This document shows, in pieces, positions 43,345 through 51,609 of a stretch of 64,000 nt of DNA (the stretch's first letter is position 1; each line of letters starts with the position of its first letter). Origin of the DNA: Burkholderia sp. Ax-1719. Its GTDB lineage: Bacteria; Pseudomonadota; Gammaproteobacteria; Burkholderiales; Burkholderiaceae. Under the pieces are notes generated by a model. That model saw only the letters and a list, made by a program, of their open reading frames with translations, searched no databases and was not told the origin of the DNA. The position numbers and the translations under genes are program-made. The DNA lies in NCBI RefSeq assembly GCF_011753055.1, contig NZ_VWWJ01000006.1:301673-365672 (forward strand), given 5' to 3'.

Positions 43345-44952
43345 ATGAACACCGATCCCGTATTGCCGCCAGGCATGAGCGCAGCGCGGTTTTCGCGCGT
43401 GCTCGCCGCGTTCGAATCGATCGTCGGCGCGCCCAATGTGTGCCGCGGCGGCGCTGCGCTCGCGCCATACTTCGATCCTTTCGCGCCAGTTGCCCCGACA
43501 GACGCCGGGCGCGCGTTCGCTCCTTCGGCGGCGCTGTTGCCCGCCGGACTCGACGAAATCCGCGCGATCCTGCGCGTCGCCAATGCGGCCCGCGTGCCGC
43601 TCTGGACCGTGTCCACCGGCCGCAACTTCGCGTATGGCGGTGCCGCGCCGCGTCTGGCCGGCTCGGTGGTGCTCGATCTGCAACGGCTGAACCGCATCCT
43701 CGATGTCGACGAAAAACTGGCCTGGGCGCTCGTCGAACCGGGCGTGAGCTATTTCGATCTGTACGCTCATCTGCGCGAGCGCGGCCTGAAGCTCTGGGTC
43801 GATCCGCCCGCAGCGGGCTGGGGTAGCGTGATCGGCAATACGCTGGAGCGCGGCTTTGGCTACACGGCTTACGGCGATCACGCGGCGGCGCAGTGCGGCA
43901 TGGAGGTCGTGCTCGCGAACGGCGAGGTGGTGCGCACCGGCATGGGCGCGCTCGACGCCGGTGTGGTCGCGGGCTCGTCGTGGCCGCTCTACAAGGCGGG
44001 TTACGGGCCGTCGTTCGATGCGCTGTTCACGCAGTCCAACTACGGCATCGTCACGAAGATGGGGCTGTGGTTGATGCCCGCGCCCACGGCCTATGTGATC
44101 GGTGAAATCCAGTTTGGGCGCGAGGACGATCTCGGTGTCATCGTCGATACGCTGCGCACGCTGCAATTGCGCGGCACGATTGTCCAGCACGCGGTAATCG
44201 AAGGCGCGATCCGGCGCGCGGCGGGCATCGCGCCGCGCTCGCGCTGGTATGCGGGCGACGGGCCGATGCCGGAAGCCGCCATTGAAGTCATGCAGCGGGA
44301 CTTGGGAATCGGGCGCTGGAATCTGCACTACGCGCTGTATGGCGAGCCGGAAGTGATCGACGTGCAGCAGCGCATCGTCGAGCACGCGTTTGCGCCGGTC
44401 GCGAATTCGCGCGCGATGGCGAAACGCTACAGCGGCAGCGAGGAACCGCAAGGCGGCGGCGACCGCAACATGGCAGGCATTCCGACGATGAGTGCGTTTC
44501 GCATGCTCGACTGGCGCGGCGGCGAGGGCGCGCATGTGGACTTCTCGCCGCTGTGTCCGGCCGATGGCCGCGACGCCTTGCGCCAGTACAGCCTCGTGAA
44601 GGCGCGCGCGGCGGAATACGGCTTCGATTACTACGGCGGCTTCACGGCCGCGGGGCGCGCCCTGCATCATGTGTTCGCCGCGATCTTCGTGCGTACCGAC
44701 GCCCAGCAGGCGGCGCGTGCCGGCGATTTGCTGCGCGCGCTGATGAGCGACGCGCGCGCGGCGGGCTACGGCGTTTATCGCTCGCATCTGCTTTATATGG
44801 ACTACGCGGCGGCGCAATACAACTTCAACGACGGCGCGCTGCTGCGCCTCGCGCAAACCGTCAAGGATGCACTCGATCCGCAGGGTGTGCTGGCTCCTGG
44901 CAAGCAGGGGGTGTGGCCGGCGGCGTGGCGCGACCAGCGCGGCTATACGTGA
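43345..44952 (+). CDS. VAO/p-cresol methylhydroxylase-type FAD oxidoreductase
   Basis: ATG 43345 gives 535 aa. The FAD-binding half resembles the 4-cresol dehydrogenase flavoprotein and vanillyl-alcohol oxidase: PLWTVSTGRNFAYGGAAPR (85-103), VLDLQRLNRI, LVEPGVSYFDLY, GNTLERGFGYTAYGDH and CGMEVVLANGEVVRTGMG. The C-terminal half has the VAO substrate domain (GLLRL-type end YNFNDGALLRLAQTVKDALDP, LAPGKQG). Such enzymes oxidise para-alkylphenols. The cytochrome c partner normally found next to PCMH flavoproteins is absent. It is probably co-transcribed with the ECF sigma and anti-sigma genes. Confidence 0.85.
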   Translation: MNTDPVLPPGMSAARFSRVLAAFESIVGAPNVCRGGAALAPYFDPFAPVAPTDAGRAFAPSAALLPAGLDEIRAILRVANAARVPLWTVSTGRNFAYGGAAPRLAGSVVLDLQRLNRILDVDEKLAWALVEPGVSYFDLYAHLRERGLKLWVDPPAAGWGSVIGNTLERGFGYTAYGDHAAAQCGMEVVLANGEVVRTGMGALDAGVVAGSSWPLYKAGYGPSFDALFTQSNYGIVTKMGLWLMPAPTAYVIGEIQFGREDDLGVIVDTLRTLQLRGTIVQHAVIEGAIRRAAGIAPRSRWYAGDGPMPEAAIEVMQRDLGIGRWNLHYALYGEPEVIDVQQRIVEHAFAPVANSRAMAKRYSGSEEPQGGGDRNMAGIPTMSAFRMLDWRGGEGAHVDFSPLCPADGRDALRQYSLVKARAAEYGFDYYGGFTAAGRALHHVFAAIFVRTDAQQAARAGDLLRALMSDARAAGYGVYRSHLLYMDYAAAQYNFNDGALLRLAQTVKDALDPQGVLAPGKQGVWPAAWRDQRGYT

Positions 44953-44985
44953 GGCGCAGGTGGCCTTTCAACAGCGGGATGAACG

Positions 44986-45345
44986 ATGAAGCGGCGGAGC
45001 TTTTTGAAATCCTTAGGCGCGGCGGCAGTGCCCCTCACGGTCCTCACGCCGCTGCCCGCCGCGCCAGCGCGCGTTGCGCTTTACGATAGCGCGCTGGCCG
45101 AAGGCCTCGCGCTCGCGCACCATGCGGCGCGCGCCGGGATCGCCACGTTGTCGCTGCGCGACCTTGCCGGTGACGATATCGGCATGCTGTGGCATGCGCA
45201 CCTGGCGGCATTCCCGGCTCGCGCAGACACGCCGACGGTTGCGCTGTGCGCGTTGCGCGCCTCGGATCGCTTCGTGCTCGAACGGCTCGCCAGGCCGCAT
45301 GGTTTCATCGTGATCGATGATGTAAACCTTAGCGATCCTGATTAG
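44986..45345 (+). CDS. Small Tat-signal protein of unknown function
   Basis: It is 119 aa and begins MKRRSFLKSLGAAAVPLTVL, a twin-arginine signal (RRSFLK) with a hydrophobic stretch. The rest (VALYDSALAEGLALAHHAARAG...FVLERLARPHGFIVIDD) belongs to no family I recognise. It follows the flavoenzyme by 33 nt and is probably the last gene of the same unit. A role as an exported partner of that enzyme is speculative. Its 3' end overlaps the convergent acyl-CoA ligase gene by 17 bp. Confidence 0.65.
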   Translation: MKRRSFLKSLGAAAVPLTVLTPLPAAPARVALYDSALAEGLALAHHAARAGIATLSLRDLAGDDIGMLWHAHLAAFPARADTPTVALCALRASDRFVLERLARPHGFIVIDDVNLSDPD

Positions 45346-47131
45346 CCGCCGACTTCTCCATTTTTCTGATCTCCTCGTCGCGCAACTCGCGGCGCAAGAT
45401 CTTGCCGATATTGCTCTGCGGCAACGCCTCACGAAACTCGACGATGCGCGGCACCTTGTAGCCCGTGAGTTGCTGGCGGCAGAACTGGATCAACGCGTCC
45501 TCGGTCAGCGCGGCATCGCGCCGCACCACGAAGACCTTCACGCGTTCGCCCTGCACGGCGTCGGGGATGCCGATCGCCGCCACTTCACGCACGCCCGGAT
45601 GCTGCGCGATCACGTCCTCGATTTCATTCGGATACACGTTGAAGCCCGAAACGAGGATCATGTCCTTCTTGCGGTCGATCAGGCGGATATAGCCGCGCGT
45701 ATCCATCACGCCGATATCGCCAGTCGCGAGCCAGCCATCGTCCACGAACACGCGCGCCGTTTCATCGGGACGATTCCAGTAGCCGCGCATCACCTGTGGG
45801 CCTTTCACGCACAATTCGCCCGGCTCGCCGAGGTCCGCCCACGAGCCGTCGTCGCGGCGCAGGCGCACCTGGGTCGAGGGCGCGGGCAGGCCGATCGAGC
45901 CTTCAAAATCGGCAAGATGCCCGATGTCGACGGGGTTGAGCGTGACGATTGGCGAGCATTCGGTCAGGCCGTAGCCTTCGACGATCGGCTTGCCGGTGAC
46001 GGACTTGAAGCGCTCGGCAATGGCTTTCTGCGTGGCCATGCCGCCCGCCATAGCGAGCTTGAGGCCGGAGAAGTCGCGCTGGCGGAATTCCTCGCTGTCG
46101 AGAAACGCGTTATAGAGCGTGTTGACCGCGCTGATGCAACTGAAGGTCTCGTGGCGCAGGATCTTCATCACGCGCTTCGTGTCGCGCGGATTGGCGATCA
46201 GGATATTGCGGCCGCCCAGCGCCATGAAAATCAGCGCATTGATGGTGAGCGAATAGATGTGATAAAGCGGCAGCGGCGTGAGCACGGTTTCGGCGCCTTC
46301 GCTGTCAAGCTGTCCTGCGACCCATGCCTTGGCCTGCAGCACGTTCGCGAGGATGGTGCCATGCGTGAGCATCGCGCCTTTGGCGACGCCAGTGGTGCCG
46401 CCCGTGTACTGCAGGAAGGCGAGATCGTCGCGCTGGGCGCTTGCCGGCGCACGCGGCGCACGGGCGCCTTGCTCCAGCACGTCGAGCAGACGCAGCGCTT
46501 GCGGCAGCCGGTAGGCGGGCACCATCTTCTTCACGTGACGCAGCATGAAGTTGATGAATCGGCCCTTGAGATTGATACCCTCGCCAAGCAGATCGCCGAG
46601 TTGCGTGAGGACGATGCGCTCGATGGCGGTGCCGGGCAGGGCATCTTCGAGCGTCTTCGCGAAGCTCTCGAACACGACGATGGTTTGCGCGCCGCTGTCC
46701 TTGAGCTGATGCGCAAGCTCGCGCGCGGTGTAGAGCGGATTGACATTGACAACGATGGCGCCCGCCTTGAGTGCGCCAAACAACGCCACCGGATACTGGA
46801 GCGTGTTCGGCAGCATGATCGCCACGCGGTCGCCCGGCTGCACGCCCGCGCCTTGCAGCCACGAGGCGAAGGCGGTGGCCTTGCGCGCGAGTGCGCCGTA
46901 AGTCATCGGCGAGCCGGCGCTCACGTAGGCGACGCGCTCGCGAAAGCGCGCGGTGCAGTCGTCGAAGAACTGCACGAGCGAGGCGTATTGCGCGGTGTCG
47001 ACTTCATGCGGCACGCCGGGCGGATAGGAGGCGTACCAGACGCCGTCCGTGTTCGGGGCCGCGGTTGCGGCCGTGGCCGTTGCGGTGGCGAGCTGCGGTT
47101 CGGGCCGGTGCGGTTGCGGCGATTCGCTCAT
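45329..47131 (-). CDS. Long-chain fatty acid-CoA ligase (FadD-like)
   Basis: This AMP-forming acyl-CoA synthetase is 600 aa from ATG 47131, which follows GGAGAA; the open frame extends upstream without conservation. Motifs are the P-loop LQYTGGTTGVAKGAMLTH, VEGYGLTECSP, WLATGDIGVMDTRGYIRLIDRKKDMI, and GFNVYPNEIEDVIAQHPGVREVAAIG. The C-terminal catalytic Lys sits in LPQSNIGKILRREL. This order and the sequences resemble FadD. An Ala/Thr-rich N-terminal extension (about 12-28) is unusual. It activates fatty acids for beta-oxidation; the exact chain length is not readable. Confidence 0.92.
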   Translation of the reverse strand: MSESPQPHRPEPQLATATATAATAAPNTDGVWYASYPPGVPHEVDTAQYASLVQFFDDCTARFRERVAYVSAGSPMTYGALARKATAFASWLQGAGVQPGDRVAIMLPNTLQYPVALFGALKAGAIVVNVNPLYTARELAHQLKDSGAQTIVVFESFAKTLEDALPGTAIERIVLTQLGDLLGEGINLKGRFINFMLRHVKKMVPAYRLPQALRLLDVLEQGARAPRAPASAQRDDLAFLQYTGGTTGVAKGAMLTHGTILANVLQAKAWVAGQLDSEGAETVLTPLPLYHIYSLTINALIFMALGGRNILIANPRDTKRVMKILRHETFSCISAVNTLYNAFLDSEEFRQRDFSGLKLAMAGGMATQKAIAERFKSVTGKPIVEGYGLTECSPIVTLNPVDIGHLADFEGSIGLPAPSTQVRLRRDDGSWADLGEPGELCVKGPQVMRGYWNRPDETARVFVDDGWLATGDIGVMDTRGYIRLIDRKKDMILVSGFNVYPNEIEDVIAQHPGVREVAAIGIPDAVQGERVKVFVVRRDAALTEDALIQFCRQQLTGYKVPRIVEFREALPQSNIGKILRRELRDEEIRKMEKSAANQDR

Positions 47132-47310
47132 TATGGTTCTCCGGGCGGGCGTGGTCCTTGGCCGCGGCGGGCGTCGATGCGCATTGATGCGCATCGAAGC
47201 GCATCGGAAAGCGAACTCGCGCGCGGCGCGACTATCATGCACTGCGCGGCGCTGGCTGGGCAGACGGAGTTTCCCTGCCGCCTCAGTGCTACACGCAGCG
47301 TGCAAAAGAC

Positions 47311-47347
47311 CAAGGGCCGTGCGGGACTCAACCCGGCACGGCCCTTG
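47311..47347 (-). terminator. Terminator of the MFS transporter gene
   Basis: CAAGGGCCGTGC (47311-47322) pairs with GCACGGCCCTTG (47336-47347). On the minus strand the stem is followed by GTCTTTTGC. It lies directly downstream of the MFS gene that ends at 47374. Confidence 0.75.
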
Positions 47348-47373
47348 TCGGCGGTTTGAACCGCTAGCCGATC

Positions 47374-48588
47374 TTAGCTGGTCACGGCCTTTGCGGTCTG
47401 CGTCATGTCGATGCCGCGGCGCTCGCGGCTGAACAGGATCAGCACCGAAATCACCACGGCCACCGTGCCGGCGACGATGGCCATCGCCATGCCGTAATTC
47501 TGGTCGTGCGTTTCGGCAAGCGATGCCTGCAGCGTCGCGTTCACGGAGGCGAACAGATTGCCGAGCTGATACACGAGGCCGGGGAACGTCGCGCGCACTT
47601 CGTCAGGCGAGATTTCGTTGAGGTGCACGGGGATCACGCCCCACGCGCCTTGCACCGAAATCTGCATGAGGAACGCGCCGAGCGCGAGCATCACCGGCGT
47701 CGCAGAGAAGGCCCACAGCGGCAGCACCGGCAGCGCAATCAGCGCGGCGATGCAGATGGCCTTGCGGCGGCCGATCTTTTCGGAAATCGAGCCGAAGAAC
47801 AGGCCGCCAACGATTGCACCGATATTCAGCACGATGGTGATGAGCGAGACCGTATGCGGGTCGAAGTGATGTTGCTCGCGCAGGAAGGTCGGATACAGAT
47901 CCTGGGTGCCGTGCGAGAAGAAGTTGAATGCCGTCATCAGCACGATTGCATAGATCGACAGCGCCGCGTTGTGCTTGAGCGTCGACAGCAGACTCGGGCG
48001 GGCGCGCTTCTCCATTTCTTTCCAGGCCGGCGATTCAGGCACATGGGAGCGCACGTAGAGCACGAGCAGCGCCGGGAGCACGCCAATGAAAAACATGCCG
48101 CGCCATCCAACGTGCTGATAGAGCACGCCGAACACCACCGAGGCCAGCAGATAGCCGCTCGGATAGCCCGCCTGCAGCAGTCCCGAAACGAAGCCGCGCG
48201 CCTTGGGCGGAATGGTTTCCATCGTCAGCGCGGAACCCACGCCCCATTCGCCGCCCATCGCCACGCCAAACAGTGCGCGCAGGACGATAAAGGTGGTGAG
48301 GTTGGGGGAGAAACCGGTGAGCAGTTCGAGCAACGAGTAGCACGCGATGTTGACCATCAGCGTGGGACGGCGGCCATAGCGGTCGGCGAGCCGGCCGAAT
48401 ATCAGCGCGCCAATCGGGCGCATCGCCAATGTCAGCGTAATGGCAAAGGCGACGGCAGGAATTTTCGTATTGAATTCAGTGGCGATATCTTTCAGAACGA
48501 AAACCATTAGAAAGAAATCGAAGGCGTCCAGCGTCCACCCCAGATACGCCGCGATCGTGACGTTTTTCTGCTCTCGCGTCCAGCTCAT
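47374..48588 (-). CDS. MFS carboxylate transporter (SHS/lactate-sialate type)
   Basis: ATG 48588 follows AGGAGA and gives 404 aa with 12 predicted membrane helices. TM1 has GWTLDAFDFFLMVFV and the loop 2-3 motif is GRLADRYGRRPTLM; FGVAMGGEWGVGSALTMETIPPKARG in TM4-5 is typical of the sialate:H+ symporter / Jen1 lactate-type group. A second motif A copy, GSISEKIGRRKAI, follows TM8. It is probably an importer of a monocarboxylate such as lactate or pyruvate. It is monocistronic with its own promoter and terminator. Confidence 0.88.
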   Translation of the reverse strand: MSWTREQKNVTIAAYLGWTLDAFDFFLMVFVLKDIATEFNTKIPAVAFAITLTLAMRPIGALIFGRLADRYGRRPTLMVNIACYSLLELLTGFSPNLTTFIVLRALFGVAMGGEWGVGSALTMETIPPKARGFVSGLLQAGYPSGYLLASVVFGVLYQHVGWRGMFFIGVLPALLVLYVRSHVPESPAWKEMEKRARPSLLSTLKHNAALSIYAIVLMTAFNFFSHGTQDLYPTFLREQHHFDPHTVSLITIVLNIGAIVGGLFFGSISEKIGRRKAICIAALIALPVLPLWAFSATPVMLALGAFLMQISVQGAWGVIPVHLNEISPDEVRATFPGLVYQLGNLFASVNATLQASLAETHDQNYGMAMAIVAGTVAVVISVLILFSRERRGIDMTQTAKAVTS

Positions 48589-48682
48589 GTCTTTTTTCTC
48601 CTGTAAAACCCGCACCTGTCTGTCTCCCGGCATGGTGCAGGTGGCCCGCTGAGCCCCGCGCTGCGAGCTTCGTACGAGTGTA

Positions 48683-48720
48683 CGCCCGGCATTAAACATT
48701 TGCATGAATACCGGGCGCAA
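48683..48720 (-). promoter_or_regulatory. Promoter with overlapping inverted repeat, MFS gene
   Basis: On the minus strand TTGCGC (48715-48720), 18 bp and TTTAAT (48691-48696) form a candidate promoter. Inverted CGCCCGG (48683-48689) and CCGGGCG (48711-48717) bracket the -10 and touch the -35, as an operator would. A second inverted repeat AAACCC/GGGTTT lies at 48728-48746. Confidence 0.5.
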
Positions 48721-48778
48721 CCGGACTAAACCCTAAGAGCGGGTTTTATCGGGGCATATCAGAAGAAAGCTTTTTGTT

Positions 48779-48800
48779 TTAAATGTAATTTAAATGTAAT
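48779..48800. repeat. Perfect tandem 11-bp AT-rich repeat
   Basis: TTAAATGTAAT occurs twice back to back (48779-48789, 48790-48800), one helical turn apart, about 60 bp upstream of the MFS promoter. It may be an UP-like element or a regulator site. The rest of the 306-nt spacer 48589-48894 has no gene. Confidence 0.6.
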
Positions 48801-48894
48801 TACAATGAAGCCGAATATGAATGTCGTGCAGATCGGCAAAGGGATATTTGATTCGCGATACTGATTGATTGGCAAGCCTTGGCGAACTGGCCAA

Positions 48895-50307
48895 TCAGCT
48901 TCGCTGCGCAAGCCAGCTGGCGGCGAGTTCGATCACGCCATCCCAGTCGCCCATGGTCGTTTGCCGCAATACGTGCGCCGATTCCATCCACGGCGAGCGC
49001 GCGCTATGACGGCCCCAGCGCCATTCGCCGGTGGGATTGACGAGTACGGCGGTAGGCTTGCCGGCCATGGCGGCGAGATTGGCGATGCCTGAGTCCACGC
49101 TCAGCACGGCGTCAAGCTGTTCGATGCAGGCGGCCGTGTCCGCGAAGCTCGCGATGCCCGGCCCGTAATGCGCAACGTTGCCGCGCGGCGAGCCGCATTT
49201 CATCTCCGCCGACGGGTGATGCAGGCTCACGAACTGGATGCGATTCGCGATTTCCGGATTGAGCGTGAGACGTTCCAGCGTGTCGAGCGGCAGGCTGCGC
49301 AGTCCGGCCCAGCTTCGCTCCTTGCTGCGCATCGTCGTTTCGTGACGCTGCGCGCAATCCCAGAACAGGCCAACCAGTTTCTTGCCGCCTTGCTGCGCGC
49401 GCAACGTGTGCGCCCAGGCAGCAGCGCATTCGCGCTGGGCGGCGGGCGCTTGCAGGAAGGCGGGGAAATACGGTGCGGGTTTCGGCGCGTCACGCATGGT
49501 GAGCATCGGCAGGTGGAGCAGGGTGGCCTGCATGGTCGGCGCAAACGCATGGATCGCGGGGAGCAGTGCCTCGCCGTACGGCGCGAACATATCGAGCGGC
49601 CGGTTGCACGCCACCACCCGGCAGTCCGGCAAGGAGGCTTCAATCAGGCTGTGGATCGCCAGATCGCAGGTCACCATGATTTCCGCGCCCGCCGCCCGCC
49701 AGTGGCGCAAGCTCCCAAACAGCATGAACTGGTCGCCATAACCCATCTGATGGGTCACGAGCACGCGCTCGCCGCGCAGGTCGCGTTGGCCATTCCACAT
49801 CGGCACGGCGTCGTGACGATAGTTGCCGCTATCGCCACAGTTGCGCCAGAGCCAATGCGTGAAGCCGTTGGCGTCGCCAGTGCTGAGCATGGCTTCGGCC
49901 AGCCATTTGCGGGCGCGCAGTTTGTCGGGATGGGTCTCGCCTTCCGGTTGCTGCAAGGCCTGGTTCAGCACGGCGATAGCAAGTTCGACGTTGCCGTCCA
50001 GGTACAGATCGCGGCCCAGGCGTCCAAGATAGAAGAGGGGCGACCAGTCCAGCGCGGCATGGTCCATCCAGGTCTGCGCCGCCTGAGCATGGCGCCCGAG
50101 CAGCCGTAAGGCGCGGGCGCGGGCGTGCACGAACGTGCGGCTGTGCGGTTCGAGCGCCAGGCCTTTTTCGGCCCAGGGAAGCATTTGCTCGTCGCGCCGC
50201 ACGCCAACCAGTGCTTCGCAGATCTGCTGGAGCGGTTGCGGGTCGGCCGGCTGGCGGGCGTGGGCGACAAAGGATTCGAGCAGGCGGTGTTCGGGATGGG
50301 GACTCAT
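48895..50307 (-). CDS. TPR-containing glycosyltransferase (GT9/GT41-like)
   Basis: It is 470 aa. The N-terminal about 150 residues are TPR-type helices (LPWAEKGLALEPHSRTFVHARARALRLLG, AIAVLNQALQQPEG). The C-terminal half resembles heptosyl- or OGT-type glycosyltransferases: ERVLVTHQMGYGDQFMLFGSLRHW, and near the end AVLSVDSGIANLAAMAGKPTAVLV followed by EWRWG. Proteins of this build can glycosylate proteins or polysaccharides in the cytoplasm. No other glycan genes flank it. There is no signal peptide. The acceptor is unknown. Confidence 0.8.
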   Translation of the reverse strand: MSPHPEHRLLESFVAHARQPADPQPLQQICEALVGVRRDEQMLPWAEKGLALEPHSRTFVHARARALRLLGRHAQAAQTWMDHAALDWSPLFYLGRLGRDLYLDGNVELAIAVLNQALQQPEGETHPDKLRARKWLAEAMLSTGDANGFTHWLWRNCGDSGNYRHDAVPMWNGQRDLRGERVLVTHQMGYGDQFMLFGSLRHWRAAGAEIMVTCDLAIHSLIEASLPDCRVVACNRPLDMFAPYGEALLPAIHAFAPTMQATLLHLPMLTMRDAPKPAPYFPAFLQAPAAQRECAAAWAHTLRAQQGGKKLVGLFWDCAQRHETTMRSKERSWAGLRSLPLDTLERLTLNPEIANRIQFVSLHHPSAEMKCGSPRGNVAHYGPGIASFADTAACIEQLDAVLSVDSGIANLAAMAGKPTAVLVNPTGEWRWGRHSARSPWMESAHVLRQTTMGDWDGVIELAASWLAQRS

Positions 50308-50508
50308 GATCTGGCGCCTAAGTGACTGTTTAGATATGAGAAAAATCTTATCGAGACGTCGGAGGCGCCGATATCGGAGTCGTCCTAAATCGTCTTGAAA
50401 TGCTGCCGCCTTGAGCCCTGCCTGGTGTCGAATTCACCGCGCTCCCTGCGCAATTCGCAGCACGCCTCTCACACTTTCACTGATAATGAACGACCGTGCT
50501 TTTCCTGA

Positions 50509-50537
50509 TTCACTTCACGTTCCGGAGTGGCTAGAAT
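50509..50537 (+). promoter_or_regulatory. Candidate promoter of SDR gene
   Basis: TTCACT (50509-50514), 17 bp and TAGAAT (50532-50537) lie about 155 nt before the dehydrogenase start. The 387-nt spacer 50308-50694 shows nothing else that I can support. Confidence 0.4.
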
Positions 50538-50694
50538 CGGCCTCGATCTCGTTGGTTTCGCTATGCGGAACAGATGACGGGCATGCATGGACAAGTAAAG
50601 AGTCAGCAGAACCAGGAGGCGGGCCGCTGCGCGGCCCCGGCAGAACGCCAGATACGCCACGTAGAAATCACGCAGACATCAAGGAGACGCAAGC

Positions 50695-51468
50695 ATGCAG
50701 GTCAGGGAATTGTTCGAATTGAAGGGGCAGGTGGCGCTCATCACGGGCGGCTCGCGTGGGCTCGGCTTGCAGATGGCCGAGGCGCTAGGCGAAATGGGCG
50801 CGCGCGTGGTGATCTCCGCGCGCAAAGCCGATGAACTTGCCGAGGCGCAGAAGCACCTGCAGGCGCTCGGCATCGAGGCGATGACGATCGTGAGCGATCT
50901 GCAGCGCCCAGACGCGGCCGTGAAGCTGGTCGACGAAACGCTGGCGGCGTGCGGCCAGATCGATATTCTCATCAACAACGCGGGCGCCACATGGGGCGCC
51001 CCCGCCGAGGACTATCCCGACGAGGCCTGGCACAAGGTCATGAACCTCAACGTCAACGCGCCGTTCTTTCTCGCGCGTGAAGTGGGCAAGCGCTGCATGA
51101 TCGGCCGCAAGCGCGGCAAGATCATCAATATCGCCTCGATTGCGGGCCTCAAGGGCTCGCTCGGGCCGATGCAGACCATTGCCTATAACACCTCGAAAGC
51201 GGCAGCGATCAACTTCACGCGCGCGCTTGCCGCGGAATGGGGCAAATACGGCATCAACGTGAATGCGATCTGCCCGGGTTTTTTCCCGACGAAAATGGCA
51301 GCGGGCCTGCTCGACAAGCTCGGTCAGAGCGTGATCGATCACACGCCGCTGCAGCGGCTGGGCGACGAGAGCGATCTGAAGGGCGCCGTGGTGTTTCTTG
51401 CCAGCGGTGCGTCGCGCCATATTACCGGCCAGTATCTGGCCATCGACGGCGGCGCGAGCATTGTCTGA
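50695..51468 (+). CDS. Short-chain dehydrogenase/reductase
   Basis: This classical SDR is 257 aa. The cofactor motif is TGGSRGLG (17-24) and the structural NNAG is at 94-97. The catalytic Ser148 is in NIASIAG, with Tyr164 and Lys168 in YNTSK. The Arg/Lys following the Gly motif (SARKADEL) suggests NADP(H) use. The closest groups by eye are gluconate-5-dehydrogenase-like and acyl-metabolism SDRs. The ATG follows AAGGAGAC. It precedes an acyl-CoA synthetase by 141 nt with a hairpin between, so the two may act on one acyl substrate. Confidence 0.9.
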   Translation: MQVRELFELKGQVALITGGSRGLGLQMAEALGEMGARVVISARKADELAEAQKHLQALGIEAMTIVSDLQRPDAAVKLVDETLAACGQIDILINNAGATWGAPAEDYPDEAWHKVMNLNVNAPFFLAREVGKRCMIGRKRGKIINIASIAGLKGSLGPMQTIAYNTSKAAAINFTRALAAEWGKYGINVNAICPGFFPTKMAAGLLDKLGQSVIDHTPLQRLGDESDLKGAVVFLASGASRHITGQYLAIDGGASIV

Positions 51469-51494
51469 TAGCGGTCTGCACACGACCGCTATTT
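51468..51494 (+). terminator. Hairpin after SDR gene
   Basis: ATAGCGGTC (51468-51476) pairs perfectly with GACCGCTAT (51484-51492), starting within the stop codon, and is followed by only TTTAAAT. It is a weak terminator or attenuator before the next gene. Confidence 0.5.
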
Positions 51495-51609
51495 AAATCG
51501 CACACCGAAGCATCATGGATGGCTCGCGGCGCAGCCCTGCGCCGTGAAGCCGATTGCACGACCCGCGCGCCGCTCGTGGCGGCGCGCTATCCACGAGACG
51601 GAACCCGCC

